Shown: positions 21,761 through 32,890, numbered from the stretch's first letter. The stretch: 64,000 nt of DNA from Paracoccus cavernae (GCA_030410095.1 JAUFRC010000001.1:2554501-2618500), one strand, 5' to 3'. Notes: generated by a model from the letters alone, not told the origin. A program made the numbers and translations.

Positions 21761-22676
21761 ATGACCACCCAATCCGACCTCGCGATCGAGCCCTACCGGC
21801 ACGGCAGGCTTTGGCGTCAGATCCTGCCTTTGGCACTGCTGTCGCCCGCCGTGCTGGTGACTTTGGCCATCGTCTTCTTCCCGATGATCCAGACCGCCTG
21901 GATGAGCCTGCACGACTATGTGCTGTTTCGCCCCAAGAAATTCGATTTCGTCGGTCTGAAACATTACTTCGCGATCTTTCAGGACGAGGTCTTCTGATCT
22001 CGCTGCGCCATACCGCGCTGTGGATCCTGATCACCGTGCCCGCCCAAGCCGCTTTGGGTCTGGCGACGGCGCTTTTGCTCAATCAGGAATTCCCGTGGCG
22101 TCCGATCGCCCGCGCGCTGGTGATCATTCCGTGGGCGCTGCCTTCGGTCGTGATCGCGCTGATGTGGACGTGGATCTACGATTCCAACTACGGCGTGCTG
22201 AACGACCTGCTGCTGAGGATCGGCCTGCTGGAAACCTCGATCCCGTGGCTCGCCAATCCCGACACCGCGCTTTACGCGATCATCCTGACGCTGACATGGC
22301 AGGGCTTTCCTTCTTCGCGATCATGATCCTTGCCGGCCTGCAATCCATCCCGCGCAGCTATTACGAGGCCGCCTCGCTTGATGGCGCAAGCAGCCTGCGC
22401 CAGTTCTGGCACATCACCTTGCCGGGGATCTCGGGGGTGCTGTTCACCGCGATCCTCTTGCGCACGATCTGGGTCGCGAACTCGATGGATGTGATCTTCG
22501 TCATGACCGGAGGCGGGCCGGGTTACGCCACCTATACCCTGCCGCTTTACGCCTTCCTCGAGGCGCGCACGAACCTCAACTTCGGCTACGGCTCGGCTTT
22601 GGCGATGACCTTCACGATCCTGCTTCTGGGTGTCGTGATCCTGTATCTGAAACGCTCGGCAAAGGCGGTGCAATAA
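21761..22676 (+). CDS. MalF/UgpA-type ABC permease
   Basis: About 305 residues with six membrane helices. The EAA loop, which docks on the ATPase, reads YYEAASLDGASSLRQFWHIT, and the C-terminal GGGPGYATYTLPLYAF is typical of MalF-like sugar permeases. Two breaks, near 21996 and 22310, are each repaired by one base. The stop overlaps the next start by one base (TAATG). Confidence 0.88.
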
Positions 22677-23509
22677 TGGCCATGGGTCGCAAATCCTTGC
22701 CCAAACGCCTGCTGACGGTGGATCTGCCGATGGCGCTGATCCTCTTGTTCACGCTGGGGCCCTATCTGTGGATGCTGCTGACCTCGCTGACCAGCGAGCA
22801 GCAGATCTTCACCGAAGGCCCGTCCCTGTTCACCATGGTCTGGGACAATTACCAGCGCCTGTTCACCAATGTGGGCTTCGCGCGCAACATGCTCGACAGC
22901 TTCATCATCGCGGCGGGCACGGTGGTCGTGGGCCTCGCGCTGTCGGTGACGGCGGCCTACAGCTTCTCGCGCTTCGAGTTCCGCGGCAAAAAGATCCTGC
23001 TGCTGCAATTCCTGCTGATCAACATGTTCCCGCTGGTGCTGCTGATCCTGCCTTTGTTCGTCCTCATGCGCCAATTGGGGCTGCTGGACACGCATTTCGC
23101 GCTGATTGTCGCAAACTCGACCATCGCCATCCCCTTCTCGGTCTGGATGATGACGAGCTATATCAACGGCATCCCGAAATCGCTCGACGAGGCGGCGATG
23201 ACCGACGGCTGCTCGCGCTTGCAGGCGATGGTGCGGGTGATCTTGCCTTTGTGCACCCCCGGCATCATCGCGACCGGCATCTATATCTTCATCACCGCAT
23301 GGAACGAATACCTTTATGCGCTGACGCTTGGCGGCCAGAACGTCCGCCCGATCACCGTCGCGGTCCAGACCATGATCGGCGAATATCAGGTGCAATGGGG
23401 TTTGCTGACGGCGGGCGGCATCGTCGGCGCGATGCCGGCAACCGTGCTCTTCCTGATCATCCAGCGTCGGCTGGTCGGCGGCCTGACCCAAGGCGCGGTC
23501 AAAGGCTGA
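22676..23509 (+). CDS. MalG/UgpE-type ABC permease
   Basis: 277 residues, intact, six membrane helices. The EAA loop is present ([20 protein letters not shown]), and [14 protein letters not shown] and the C-terminal [15 protein letters not shown] are hallmarks of MalG-type subunits. It forms the channel with the preceding permease and should bind the divergently encoded UgpC-type ATPase. Confidence 0.92.
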   Translation: MAMGRKSLPKRLLTVDLPMALILLFTLGPYLWMLLTSLTSEQQIFTEGPSLFTMVWDNYQRLFTNVGFARNMLDSFIIAAGTVVVGLALSVTAAYSFSRFEFRGKKILLLQFLLINMFPLVLLILPLFVLMRQLGLLDTHFALIVANSTIAIPFSVWMMTSYINGIPKSLDEAAMTDGCSRLQAMVRVILPLCTPGIIATGIYIFITAWNEYLYALTLGGQNVRPITVAVQTMIGEYQVQWGLLTAGGIVGAMPATVLFLIIQRRLVGGLTQGAVKG

Positions 23510-23594
23510 TCCCACCCATTTCGCGCGCCCTGCCCACAGGCGGGACGCGCCGGAAATCCCGAAGTTTTCATTCAAAGACCCCCAGAGGCATATC

Positions 23595-24479
23595 GTGAAA
23601 AATCCTGTCGGCATCATTTCGATGCAATATATCCGCCCCTTCAACAACGGCGCGCTGCATTACCTGAAGAAAACCCGCGAACTCGGCTTCGATTTCATCG
23701 AGTTGCTGGTCCCCGAGCCCGAGGATGATCTCGACCCCGCCGAAGTCCGCCGCATCTGCGAGGGCGAGGGTTGGACATCGTTCTGGCCGCGCGGGTGAAC
23801 CTGCAACGCTCGATCGCAAGCGAGGATGCCGCGAACCGCCAAGGCGGCATCGACTATCTGAAATTCTGCATCGAAGCCGCCGACCGCGTTGGTGCCAAAA
23901 TCATCGGCGGCCCGCTTTACGGCGAGCCTTTGGTCTTCGCGGGCCGCGCCCCTATCCGTGGACGGCCGCGCAGATCGCCGAGCGCGCGAAACGCACCATC
24001 GACGGTCTGGCCCAGGTCGCGCCCTTGGCCGAGGCTGCGGGGCAGGTCTTCGGCCTCGAGGCGCTGAACCGCTTCGAGACCGATATCGTCAACACCACAA
24101 GCCAAGCGATCGAGATCTGTGATGCGGTCGGCTCGAAAGGTCTGGGCGTGATGCTCGATACGTTCCACATGAATATGGAGGAACGCTCGATCCCGGATTG
24201 CATCCGCGCCACCGGCGAGCGTTTGGTGCATTTCCAAGCCAACGAAAACCACCGCGGCTTCCCCGGCACCGGCAATATGGACTGGGCGGCGATTGCCCGC
24301 GCGCTCCATCAGGTCGGCTATCAGGGTCCGGTCTCGCTGGAGCCCTTCCGCCGCGAAGACGACCGCGTCGGCCTGCCCATCGCCCATTGGCGCGCCCCCA
24401 CGAGAACGAGGACGACAAGCTGCGCGCCGGCCTCGCCCTGATCCGCTCCGCGCTGCACTTTGCCGAGGTGAACCACTGA
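23595..24479 (+). CDS. Sugar isomerase/epimerase (TIM-barrel, tagatose 3-epimerase-like)
   Basis: About 295 residues from a GTG preceded by AGAGG. The barrel carries family landmarks: [13 protein letters not shown] near the start, [43 protein letters not shown] and a final VSLEPF. The Glu, Asp, His and Glu of these motifs form the metal site of D-tagatose/D-psicose 3-epimerases. Three C or G losses break the frame (near 23769, 23950, 24397). The stop overlaps the next start (TGATG). Confidence 0.82.
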
Positions 24480-25477
24480 TGACGATCAAGATCGGCTGGA
24501 TCGGCTGCGGCCGCCACGCAACCTGGATGCTGATGCCGCAACTCGCGCGCAGCGGCTTTGAAATCGCCGCCGTCTGCGACCGCGATCAGGCGGCGGCCCA
24601 GAATGCCGCCCGCCAGTTCGGCGCAAAAGCGGTCTATTCCGACTTTGAAGACATGATCGCCAATGCCGATATCGACGCGGTCGGCATGGCGGTCGGCCCC
24701 GAGGTCCATTTCCGCGCAACCCATGCCGCGATCAAGCGCGGCCTGCCGGTCTTCATGGAAAAGCCGCCCGCCGCCACCGCCGCGCAGGCTGAAGACCTGA
24801 TGCGCGCATCCGAGGCCGCGAAAGTGCCGGTCACCGTCGGCTTCATGAAGCGCTATTCGACCGGCAACAAGATCGCCAAGAACATCCTTGATGGCGGCGA
24901 TTTCGGCGCGGTTCTGGGCATCCACGGCAGCTATATGACCGCGCCCACCTATTTCTCGGGCGAGGTCGATTATACCGGCTTCTACCTGCACCACTGCGTC
25001 CATTACATGGACCTGATCCCGTGGTTCGCGGGCTCGGAATTCGCCGACATCAAGCTGCGCAAGAATGTCCCCGATGCGGGCAAGATGCTGATCCACATGA
25101 ATTTCGAATGCGAAAACGGGGTGATCGGCAATATCGTCATGGGCACGGTCCAGTCGCGCGGCACGCCGATGGAATTCGTGCAGGTGATGGGCGACCACAA
25201 CCGCGTCGAGGTCGAAAACGTCATCAATGTCGCATGGCACCGCAACCCGCCCTTCAAGGCGGACGATCCCAAGGCGGTTCTGGATCCGGCCTGCGACAGC
25301 ATGGTCTGGACCCCGAATTTCACCGCCGCCGCGAACGAGGATCACAAGGGCTATCACGCGCTGCTTTTGGATGTCGCGGCAACCATGCGCGGCGAAAGCG
25401 ACAATGCGCCGCTGATCCGCGACGGCTGGCTTGCGATGCGCCGTCTGGAACGCATGATCACCCTGATCGAAGGCTGA
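24479..25477 (+). CDS. Gfo/Idh/MocA-family NAD(P)-dependent oxidoreductase
   Basis: 332 residues, intact. The N-terminal Rossmann domain has IGWIGCGRHATWMLMP and later FMEKPPAATAAQAEDLM (the EKP motif). The C-terminal domain includes FYLHHCVHYMDLIPWF, where the H...D pattern supplies the likely catalytic His. Such enzymes oxidise or reduce sugars, inositols or sugar acids. Coupling to the isomerase gene suggests sequential steps in one carbohydrate pathway. Confidence 0.87.
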   Translation: MTIKIGWIGCGRHATWMLMPQLARSGFEIAAVCDRDQAAAQNAARQFGAKAVYSDFEDMIANADIDAVGMAVGPEVHFRATHAAIKRGLPVFMEKPPAATAAQAEDLMRASEAAKVPVTVGFMKRYSTGNKIAKNILDGGDFGAVLGIHGSYMTAPTYFSGEVDYTGFYLHHCVHYMDLIPWFAGSEFADIKLRKNVPDAGKMLIHMNFECENGVIGNIVMGTVQSRGTPMEFVQVMGDHNRVEVENVINVAWHRNPPFKADDPKAVLDPACDSMVWTPNFTAAANEDHKGYHALLLDVAATMRGESDNAPLIRDGWLAMRRLERMITLIEG

Positions 25478-25534
25478 TGCCCGCTGCCGCCTCCGGTCCT
25501 CGGGGGCGGCATTTTGTTTGGAAAGGACCACGAT

Positions 25535-26633
25535 TTGCGCACTCCGATCATCCAGTTCGGCACCAGCCGCTTCCTGCAGGCCCATGCCTTGAGCTTTCTG
25601 CAAACCGGCCGTCCCTTGGGCGAGGCGCCGCATGTCACCGTGGTCCAGACGACCGATGATCCCGCGCGGCGCAACCGGCTGGAGGCGCTGGCAGCCCCCA
25701 AGGCTACCGCGTCGAGATCAAGGGGATCGAGGGTGGCGAAACCGTCGACCGCGCCGAACAGGTGCAGGTCGTCAAGCGCAGGCTGGCCTTTTCCGCCGAT
25801 TACGCCGCACTTGAACGGATCGTCGCGACCGAGGCGCGCTGGATTGTCTCGAACACCGCCGATCGCGGCTTTGATCCCCAGCCCGCCGACAGCCTGCCCC
25901 GCCCCGATCCGGCGCAAAGCTATCCCGCGAAACTTTACCACCTGCTGGCCGCGCGCCATCTGGCAGGCGGCGGCGCGCTGACCATCCTGCCGACCGAGCT
26001 GGTGGCAAGGAACGGCGACGTCCTGCGCGCCCGCGTCATGGACATCGCCCGCGAACAGGGCGCGGATGCGTCGCTTGTCGACGCGCTTTCGCAGCATCTT
26101 TGGGTGAACTCGCTGGTCGACCGCATCGTCTCGCAAGAGCTGCAGCCCGCGGGTGCCGTGGCCGAACCCTATGCGCTTTGGGCGATCGAGGATCAGCCGG
26201 GGCTTTCCATGCCCAGACCCATCCCGCGATCCAGATCATGCCCGATCTCGAACCGATCCAGCGGCTGAAGCTGCATGTCCTCAACCTTGGCCATACCACG
26301 CTGGTCGATCTGTGGCAGCAGGCGGGCAAGCGCGAAACCTATGTGCGCGAGGCCATGTCCGGCCCCTTGGCGGGTGAGCTGCTGGCGATCTATCAGGCCG
26401 AGGTTCTGGCCGGTTTTGCGGCGCGCGGTATGGGCGATCAGGCGCGCGACTATCTGGCGGTGACGTTGGACCGCTTCGCCAATCCCTTCCTTGACCACCG
26501 GCTGTCCGATATCGAGGGCAACCACGCCTCGAAGATCAGCCACCGCGTCACCGATTTTCTGGGATGGAGCGGGCTGACGCCGGATCAGGCCCCCGCCTTC
26601 ACGCTTTGTCTGCGAAAGGGGCCTGAGCCTTAG
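25535..26633 (+). CDS. Mannitol-dehydrogenase-family oxidoreductase (tagaturonate reductase-like)
   Basis: About 366 residues, long-chain polyol dehydrogenase family. [17 protein letters not shown] is the N-terminal NAD site, [10 protein letters not shown] follows, and [16 protein letters not shown] carries the Lys-x5-Asn-x2-His pattern of the active site. It could act on a hexuronate (UxaB-like) or a polyol. TTG at 25535 is the likely start, seven bases after GAAAGGA. Breaks at 25695-25699 and 26204-26206 are each repaired by one base. It ends the operon and converges with the next gene, overlapping it by a few bases. Confidence 0.8.
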
Positions 26634-27087
26634 GCTTTGACCGTCAGGGCCTTGGTCAAAACCTTGTCCAGAGATTGCAGGAAATGCGAGCGGTCGGCCT
26701 TGGAAAAGGCCGCCCCGCCGCCCTGAAAATTCGGATTGGCCGAGCGGATGTCGCTCATGAGATCGCGGGTCGCGAGCCTGCCGCCGATATTGGCCATGGT
26801 CAGGATCTCGCCGTTATTCTGCACGACCTGCGCTCCGGCTTTAAGGCAGCGGTCGGCCAAAGGAATGTCGTTCGTCACGACCACATCCCCGGACCGCTAC
26901 GGTCGGCGATCCACATATCGGCCACATCCATGCCCTCGCTGACGATCACCAGCGACACCAGCGGATTTTGCGACGGCCGGATGCCGCCGTTGCAGACCAG
27001 AACCATGGGCACGCGCAGACGGGTCGCGACACGCTCGGCCTCGGATTTGACGGGGCAGGCGTCGGCATCGATGTAAAGCGTGGTCAT
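26630..27087 (-). CDS. UPF0178/DUF188 family protein (YaiI-like)
   Basis: About 152 residues. [18 protein letters not shown] at the N-terminus, [20 protein letters not shown] and [19 protein letters not shown] are the signature blocks of this family, which has a PIN/NYN nuclease-like fold with conserved Asp residues. No biochemical role is firmly known. One G is missing at 26887-26890. It converges with the dehydrogenase gene. Confidence 0.88.
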
Positions 27088-27160
27088 GGCGGTCCTCTAT
27101 CCGGCGGTCTGCCCCTGATCTAGGCCGCGCGGCCCGCTTTGGAAAGAAGCGCGCCCGCGA

Positions 27161-28048
27161 TCACGCGGCAAGCGCGGCCGTTTTGCGGCGTGGCGCGAAC
27201 ATCACGACATTGCCCAAAAGCGCGAGGATCAGCCCCGCAACCGCACTCGGATGCCATTGATAGCCCTCGAACACCGTGGAAAGCGCCAGCGCCACTACCG
27301 GAAACAGCACCGTCGCATAGGCCGCCCGCGACGAGCCCATCCGCGCCACCATCATCAGATAAGTGGTAAAGCCAACGACCGAGCCGATCACCGCCAGATA
27401 GACCAGCGCACCGACATAAGCCGCATCCGGCGGGGCCACCAGCGGCGTGCCGGTCAGCGCGATCAGCACCAAAAGGATCACCGCGCCGCAACCCATGCCC
27501 CAAGAGGTCGCCGTTACCGGCGAAATCCCTGCCGCGCTGTTGCGCCGCGAGACCATGTTACCCAGCGAAAACAGCATCGTGCCCAGACAGGCAAAAAAGA
27601 TGCCGGTCAGAACGCCGCCGTCATGGGACACCGCCAGCTCCGGCCCGAACAGCAACACCAGTCCCGCCACGCCCAAAGCCGAGGCCAGCACCGTGCGCCC
27701 CGAAATCGCATCCTTGAAGAAGATCCGCGCATTCACCGCATTGAACAGCGTCGCGAGCGAGAAGATCACCGAAATCAGCCCCGAATGCACATAGCCCGCC
27801 GCCGTATAGAAACAGATGAAGTTCAGGCTGAAGAGGCAAAAGGCCTGCGCGAGGATCCACAGCCGCTCGCGCCCCTTGGGGATCACCAGCCGCCCGCTCA
27901 GCGCCAGTACCGCCAGATAGACCAGCCCCGCCAGCGCGAAACGGTAGAAAACCGATGCCAGAACCGGCACCGGCCCGACCTGAAAGGTGATCGCGATCCA
28001 TGTCGAACCCCAGATCAGGACGGTGGCGGCGAAGAGGAGGATATTCAT
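27161..28048 (-). CDS. EamA/DMT-family inner-membrane transporter
   Basis: About 295 residues, intact, ten predicted helices in two five-helix EamA repeats (first near LIWGSTWIAITFQVG, second after LGTMLFSLGNMVSRRN). This superfamily exports amino acids, metabolites or drugs; the substrate cannot be told. ATG 28048 is preferred to the TTG two codons earlier. It is divergent from an AraC regulator gene, a common arrangement for a regulated exporter. Confidence 0.87.
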   Translation of the reverse strand: MNILLFAATVLIWGSTWIAITFQVGPVPVLASVFYRFALAGLVYLAVLALSGRLVIPKGRERLWILAQAFCLFSLNFICFYTAAGYVHSGLISVIFSLATLFNAVNARIFFKDAISGRTVLASALGVAGLVLLFGPELAVSHDGGVLTGIFFACLGTMLFSLGNMVSRRNSAAGISPVTATSWGMGCGAVILLVLIALTGTPLVAPPDAAYVGALVYLAVIGSVVGFTTYLMMVARMGSSRAAYATVLFPVVALALSTVFEGYQWHPSAVAGLILALLGNVVMFAPRRKTAALAA

Positions 28049-28260
28049 GAGCAAACCTTGGGCAGTCGTCTTGAAAACAAAAGCGGCGCGCGATCCGGCA
28101 AATCGGCCGGCGCCTCCCCGCCCTACACCCGCGCAGCGGAAATGTTTTGCACGATCTTGCGGTGATCGTGCGGCGGGGCGGGTCGCGGGGCGATTGCGGT
28201 CCGACTTGCCTCTGGCGGCGGGCGTGGCGCGCGTTAATCTGGGGGCATCCTGCTTTTGCG

Positions 28261-29145
28261 ATGGACGCCATGCCCGGCCCGCTTTTGCCCGTATCGACCT
28301 TCCTTGCCGCCTCGCCCCATGCGCGACGGGGGCGGCGCTTGATCTGGGCTACGGGCGCTCGACCACGGTCTGGAGCAACCGCGACGCGCAGGTTCGCTAC
28401 GAGGGGCTCTCGGGCCATACGCTCAGCCTCTATACCCGGGGCGGCAGCGGGACACGGCGCATCGATCGGGGCGCGAAAGCGGCGGGCGTCGACCGCGGCT
28501 GGCAGGGCGCGATCTGCCTGATGCCGCAGGGGCAGGTCTCGGAATGGGAGATTTCGGAGCGGTTCGAGTTTTTCCATCTCCATTTGCCCGACGAGGAGTT
28601 GCGCCTCGCCTATAGCGAAATCTGCGGGCGTGATGCGCGCGGGCTCGCGCTGGCGGATCTGACCTATATAGACGCGCCGCGCATGATCGCGCCTTTCCGC
28701 GCGCTTTGGGCCGCGACAGAGGCAGCCGATCCCTTCGCCGCCGAAACCGCCATGTCCGAGCTGCTGGCCAGCCTTTTCGCGGATTCGCATCTGGGCGCGC
28801 CGGTGGCGGGTCCTTTGTCGGGCGGCTCGCGCCGCGCAAATTGCGGCTTTTGACCGAGCATATCGAGGCCCATCTCGACCAGCCGATCCATCTGCGCGAT
28901 CTGGCGCGGCTCGCGGGGCTCAGCGAGTTCCACCTGCAACGCAGCTTCCGCGCGACGGCAGGGATTTCGCCGCATCGCTGGATCCTGCACCGCCGTATCG
29001 AACGCGCGAAATCCCGCATCCGCGCGGGCCGCCCCTGCTCGAGATCGCGCTGGATTGCGGTTTCGACAGCCACAGCCACTTCAGCCGCGCCTTCAAATCG
29101 GCGACCGGCGCGACGCCCGGCCAATACCGCCGCTTGTCGGCATGA
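28261..29145 (+). CDS. AraC-family transcriptional regulator
   Basis: About 295 residues. The N-terminal half is a cupin-like sensing domain (CLMPQGQVSEWEISERFEFF). The C-terminal ~100 residues hold the two helix-turn-helix units: LRDLARLAGLSEFHLQRSF and the closing EIALDCGFDSHSHFSRAFK with GATPGQYRR. Three single-base losses (near 28322, 28809, 29033) split it. ATG 28270 is an alternative start; neither has a clear ribosome site. It likely controls the divergent EamA exporter. Confidence 0.82.
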
Positions 29146-29330
29146 CGCGCGGACGGACAGCCAGCCGGACGGACCGCCAACCGCCCTGAAACATGGACAA
29201 GGACAGGCGACCCAAGGTCTAGGACCAAAGCGGCTCATGACTTCGCGGGGATCGGGGCTAGCCTTGGTCGCGCGCCTTCTCCGGCGTGATGTTATCGAGC
29301 GAACCGCTCTGCGTTTTTCAGGATAGTACC

Positions 29331-29687
29331 ATGGCAGTGATGAAATTTGGCACCTATCAGGCCCCGAACTCCGAACCGATCACCACGGATCTGGACTGGT
29401 GGGAGCCGGTCGAAGGGACACCTTCGATGAAAACATGGATCGAGAACCAGACCGATGACGGCAAATTCCTGACCGGCTATTGGGAAGCGACCCCCGGCAG
29501 CTACCGCGTCGTCTACGGCGTCGACGAATATATCCACATGTTCGAAGGCAAGGTGACGCTGACACAGGACGGCGAGGAGCCCAAGACCTTTCAGGCGGGC
29601 GATACCTTCTACATCGAGGCGGGCTTCAACGGTATCTGGAAAACCGAGGAAACCGTCCGCAAGCTCTTCGCCATTCGCGCGAAATAG
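29331..29687 (+). CDS. Cupin-domain protein (DUF861/Cupin_3, ureidoglycine-hydrolase-like)
   Basis: 118 residues, intact. A single small beta-barrel: WEPVEGTPSMKTWI, YWEATPGSYRVVYGVDEYI and FQAGDTFYIEAGFNGIW are typical Cupin_3 blocks. The family includes ureidoglycine aminohydrolase domains, but most single-domain members have no assigned role. Monocistronic; the preceding 185 bases show no gene. Confidence 0.82.
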   Translation: MAVMKFGTYQAPNSEPITTDLDWWEPVEGTPSMKTWIENQTDDGKFLTGYWEATPGSYRVVYGVDEYIHMFEGKVTLTQDGEEPKTFQAGDTFYIEAGFNGIWKTEETVRKLFAIRAK

Positions 29688-29762
29688 CCTAAACTGAAAT
29701 CTTTAATGACGGGTCTCCTCTGCGTGCAAACGCAGAGGGAAATTCATTTCGGGTGCTGCCGC

Positions 29763-30811
29763 TCAGGCGAAGGTCAGCTGCACCTTGCAGGCCAGACTGC
29801 GATCTCCCGCCAATTCAAAGGCTTCGACCGCGCGTTCGAGCGGCAGGCTATGGCTGATGATCGCGCGCAGATCGACCTTGCGGCTGCCGATCAGGGCGAC
29901 GGCCTCGGCGAATTCCTCGTGGAAGCGTTGCGAGCCGCGCCAGGTGATCTCCTTGCCGACCAAAGCGTTCAGCGGGATGGTCATATCGCCGGTCACGCCG
30001 ACCTGAATGATGACGCCGCGCGGGCGGATCACGGCAAAAGCCGCGCGCAACGCGGGCGCGGCGGCCGAGCAATCGAAGACCAGATCGATCTGGCCCTTGC
30101 CCTCCTGCAGCGGCAAAAGTGCGTCGGGGTCAGTTGCGACATTGATGATCTGCCCCGCGCCCATCTGGTGCGCCCGCGCCAGCGCCGCATCGGTCAGATC
30201 GGTCACGATCACGTCCTCGGCCCCCGCATGGCGCGCGGCGGCCAACACCAAAAGCCCGATCGGCCCCGCGCCGCTGATCAGGATGCGCCGCCCCGCCAGA
30301 TCGCCCAGCAACGCTCGCGCCTGAGCCACGGCATGAAGGCAGACCGCGAGGGGTTCGGCACAGGCGGCCTCGGCCTCGGTCGTTGTCTCGGGGAAGGCAT
30401 GGACCTGTTTGGCCGGTACGGTGAACAGATCGCGAAACATCCCCTGCTCGTGCGGCAAGCGCATGGCCGAGCCGATGAAATGCATGTCGAGGCAATGGAT
30501 CGGCAAGCCCCGCGCACAATAGTCGCAGTTGCCGCAGGGCTGCGAGGATTGACCGCGACCAGCGTGCCAAGGGGCAGCGAGACGCCCTCGCCGACCGCCT
30601 CGACGCGGCCCGCGGCCTCGTGGCCCGCGATGATCGGCTCGCGCACGCGGACCGGACCGAAGCCGCCGTCCTGATAATAATGCAGATCCGAGCCGCAAAT
30701 CCCGCCCGCCGCCATCCGCAGCAGGACCTCGCCCGCGGCTAGGTCCGCGACCTCCTGTTCCTCGACCCGCAAATCGCGCGCGCCGTAAAGACGCGCCACT
30801 CTGGTGCGCAT
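29763..30811 (-). CDS. Zinc-dependent alcohol dehydrogenase (L-idonate 5-dehydrogenase-like)
   Basis: About 349 residues, MDR family. GGICGSDLHYYQDGGFG and IIAGHEAAGRVEAVGEG hold catalytic zinc ligands. The structural zinc loop has CGNCDYCARGLPIHC, and LISGAGPIGLLVLAAARHAGA is the NAD-binding fold. Similarity in the SDLHYYQ and HCLDMHF regions points to L-idonate 5-dehydrogenase or sorbitol dehydrogenase. One C is missing near 30546. It follows the TRAP transporter genes on the same strand and probably oxidises the imported sugar acid or polyol. Confidence 0.83.
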
Positions 30812-30872
30812 GAAACGCCCTTTCGACACCGTAATGAAAAGCCCGCGCCGGTCGGGGCGCGGGCAAGGCGGT

Positions 30873-32279
30873 TTACTTGATCAGACCAAGCTGGGTCGGC
30901 AGCCACAGGCTGATCGCCGGAATGAAGGTGATCAGCAGCAGTGCCACGAACAGAGGGATCATCCACGGCAGGATCGCGAGCGCCGTCCTCTCGACCGAGA
31001 GCTTCGAGATCCGCGCCAGCACGAAGAGCACCATCCCCACCGGCGGCGTCAGCAGGCCGATCATCAGGTTGAGCGTGACGATCAGGCCGAGATGGACCGG
31101 ATCCACCCCATAGCGCGCCGCGACCGGCATCAGGATCGGCACGATGATCGTGATGGCCGCGATCGTATCGAGGAATGCGCCCACGATCAGCAGCAGGATG
31201 TTGACGATGATCAGGAAGGTCCACCAGTTGTTGGTGATCGAGAACATCAGATCCGCAAAGAGCTGCGCCGCTTGGCTGACCGTCAGAAGCCATGCAAAGA
31301 TCGAGGCCGCCGTCACGATGAACAGGACCGAAGCCGTGGTCTCGATCGTGTCGAACGAGGCTTTCGCGAGGCTGCGGAACGTCATCGTGCGGTAGCGCAC
31401 GAGGCCGAGGAACATCGACCAGAGCACGGCGGCGACGGCGGCCTCTGTCGGGGTGAACCAGCCAAGCGTCATGCCGCCGATCAGCAGGACCGGCGCCATC
31501 AGCGCCATGACCGCGTACCAGTCGAAATACCAATCCAGCGCGATCAGGGCGGCAAGGCCGATGATCACGGCAAGGTTGACCGAAATGCCCATCATCACCA
31601 GCGCATAGATCGCGACCGGAAAGCCCAGAACGATCAGCACTTCGCCGCCGGCGCCCAAAAGCTGGCGCAGGTTGAACGGCGTGTCGGAACCCCAGCCGTA
31701 GCGGCGCGCGAAGATATAAACCGTCAGCATCATCAGGCTGGTCATGACCACGCCCGGAATGATCCCCGCCATGAACAAGGCGCCGATCGAGGTATTGGCC
31801 ATCATGCCGTAGATCACGAAAGGCAGCGAGGGCGGGATGATCGGACCGAGCGTGGCCGATGCGGCGGTGACGCCGACGGCGGCCTCGACCGGATAGCCGT
31901 GATCCTTCATCGCCTTGATCTCGATCGTGCCGATACCGGCGGCATCGGCCAGCGCGGTCCCCGACATGCCCGAGAACACCACCGAACCGATGATGTTGAC
32001 CTGTGCCAGACCGCCCTTCATCCAGCCGACGAGCGAGAGGGCGAAATGGTAGATGCGGCCGGTCACACCCGCGATATTCATCAGGTTGCCGGCAAGGATG
32101 AAGAAGGGCACCGCGATCAGCGGAAAGCTCTCCACCCCCGCGATCATGCGCTGCGCCGCGATAATGTCGGGCGCGACATCGTAGATGCCCAGATAAAGCA
32201 GCGAGGCCACCGCCATCGACACCGCGACCGGCACGCCGATCAGCAGCAGGACAAGAAAGGCTCCAATCAGTAGCAGCAT
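30873..32279 (-). CDS. dctM: TRAP transporter large permease (DctM)
   Basis: 468 residues, intact, about 12 membrane helices. PFFILAGNLMNIAGVTGRIY, FSGMSGTALADAAGIGTIEI and ASATLGPIIPPSLPFVIYG are diagnostic of DctM, the sodium- or proton-driven channel of TRAP importers. Compared with the usual ~430 residues it has an insertion in the middle third (about 200-270) with extra hydrophobic segments, seen in some DctM proteins. Five bases separate it from dctQ. Confidence 0.92.
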   Translation of the reverse strand: MLLLIGAFLVLLLIGVPVAVSMAVASLLYLGIYDVAPDIIAAQRMIAGVESFPLIAVPFFILAGNLMNIAGVTGRIYHFALSLVGWMKGGLAQVNIIGSVVFSGMSGTALADAAGIGTIEIKAMKDHGYPVEAAVGVTAASATLGPIIPPSLPFVIYGMMANTSIGALFMAGIIPGVVMTSLMMLTVYIFARRYGWGSDTPFNLRQLLGAGGEVLIVLGFPVAIYALVMMGISVNLAVIIGLAALIALDWYFDWYAVMALMAPVLLIGGMTLGWFTPTEAAVAAVLWSMFLGLVRYRTMTFRSLAKASFDTIETTASVLFIVTAASIFAWLLTVSQAAQLFADLMFSITNNWWTFLIIVNILLLIVGAFLDTIAAITIIVPILMPVAARYGVDPVHLGLIVTLNLMIGLLTPPVGMVLFVLARISKLSVERTALAILPWMIPLFVALLLITFIPAISLWLPTQLGLIK

Positions 32280-32284
32280 CGCCC

Positions 32285-32857
32285 TTATACTCCCGATACG
32301 CCGCTTTCCGCGGCTTTTTCACGAACGGTTTTGGTGCTGCGCATGTCGCTGACCAGATTTTGCAGCGCGCGCAGACCCATCAGGGCAAAGGACACGAGCA
32401 CGGTGTAATAGATGATGCCGCGCGGCAGATCGATCGTGACCATCCGCTCGGAACCGACGACGCCGACATAGCGCCACATCAGCCAGGTCATGTAGACGAA
32501 GAAGCCGACCGTGATGACGTCGACGATGCATTCGAGCACGCGGCCCGCCTTGCGCGACAGAAAGTTGTAAAGAATGTCTACCACGATATGGCGCGTCATA
32601 CGCACGCACATGACCGAGCCCAGAAAGACCACGACGACAAGGCAGTTCATCGCGACTTCTTCGGTCCAGGTCAGGCTGTTGTTCAGCGCGTAACGCGTGA
32701 AGAATTGCAGGAACACGCAAAGGGCCATTCCCCAGAACACGGCAAGCGTGATCCAGTCCTCGACCGAATAGGGGGAAAGATCGACGGGGCCGGTCTCTTC
32801 CTCGAAAGCATGCGCCATTTCTTCCACGCTGATCGGCGTGTGGTCTTTGTCTGCCAT
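32285..32857 (-). CDS. dctQ: TRAP transporter small permease (DctQ)
   Basis: 190 residues, intact. A 38-residue acidic cytoplasmic tail precedes four membrane helices. LQFFTRYALNNSLTWTEEVA carries the FxRY...W.EE motif of DctQ, and RMTRHIVVDILYNFLSRK follows. It partners DctM in the TRAP complex. Confidence 0.92.
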   Translation of the reverse strand: MADKDHTPISVEEMAHAFEEETGPVDLSPYSVEDWITLAVFWGMALCVFLQFFTRYALNNSLTWTEEVAMNCLVVVVFLGSVMCVRMTRHIVVDILYNFLSRKAGRVLECIVDVITVGFFVYMTWLMWRYVGVVGSERMVTIDLPRGIIYYTVLVSFALMGLRALQNLVSDMRSTKTVREKAAESGVSGV

Positions 32858-32890
32858 ATCAAAGGCTCCGGAAATGGGGTGGTTCAGGAT

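Noticed and set aside
30804..32273. 489-codon plus-strand open frame
   Set aside because: Antisense to dctM; His/Arg/Asp-rich reverse translation without domains.
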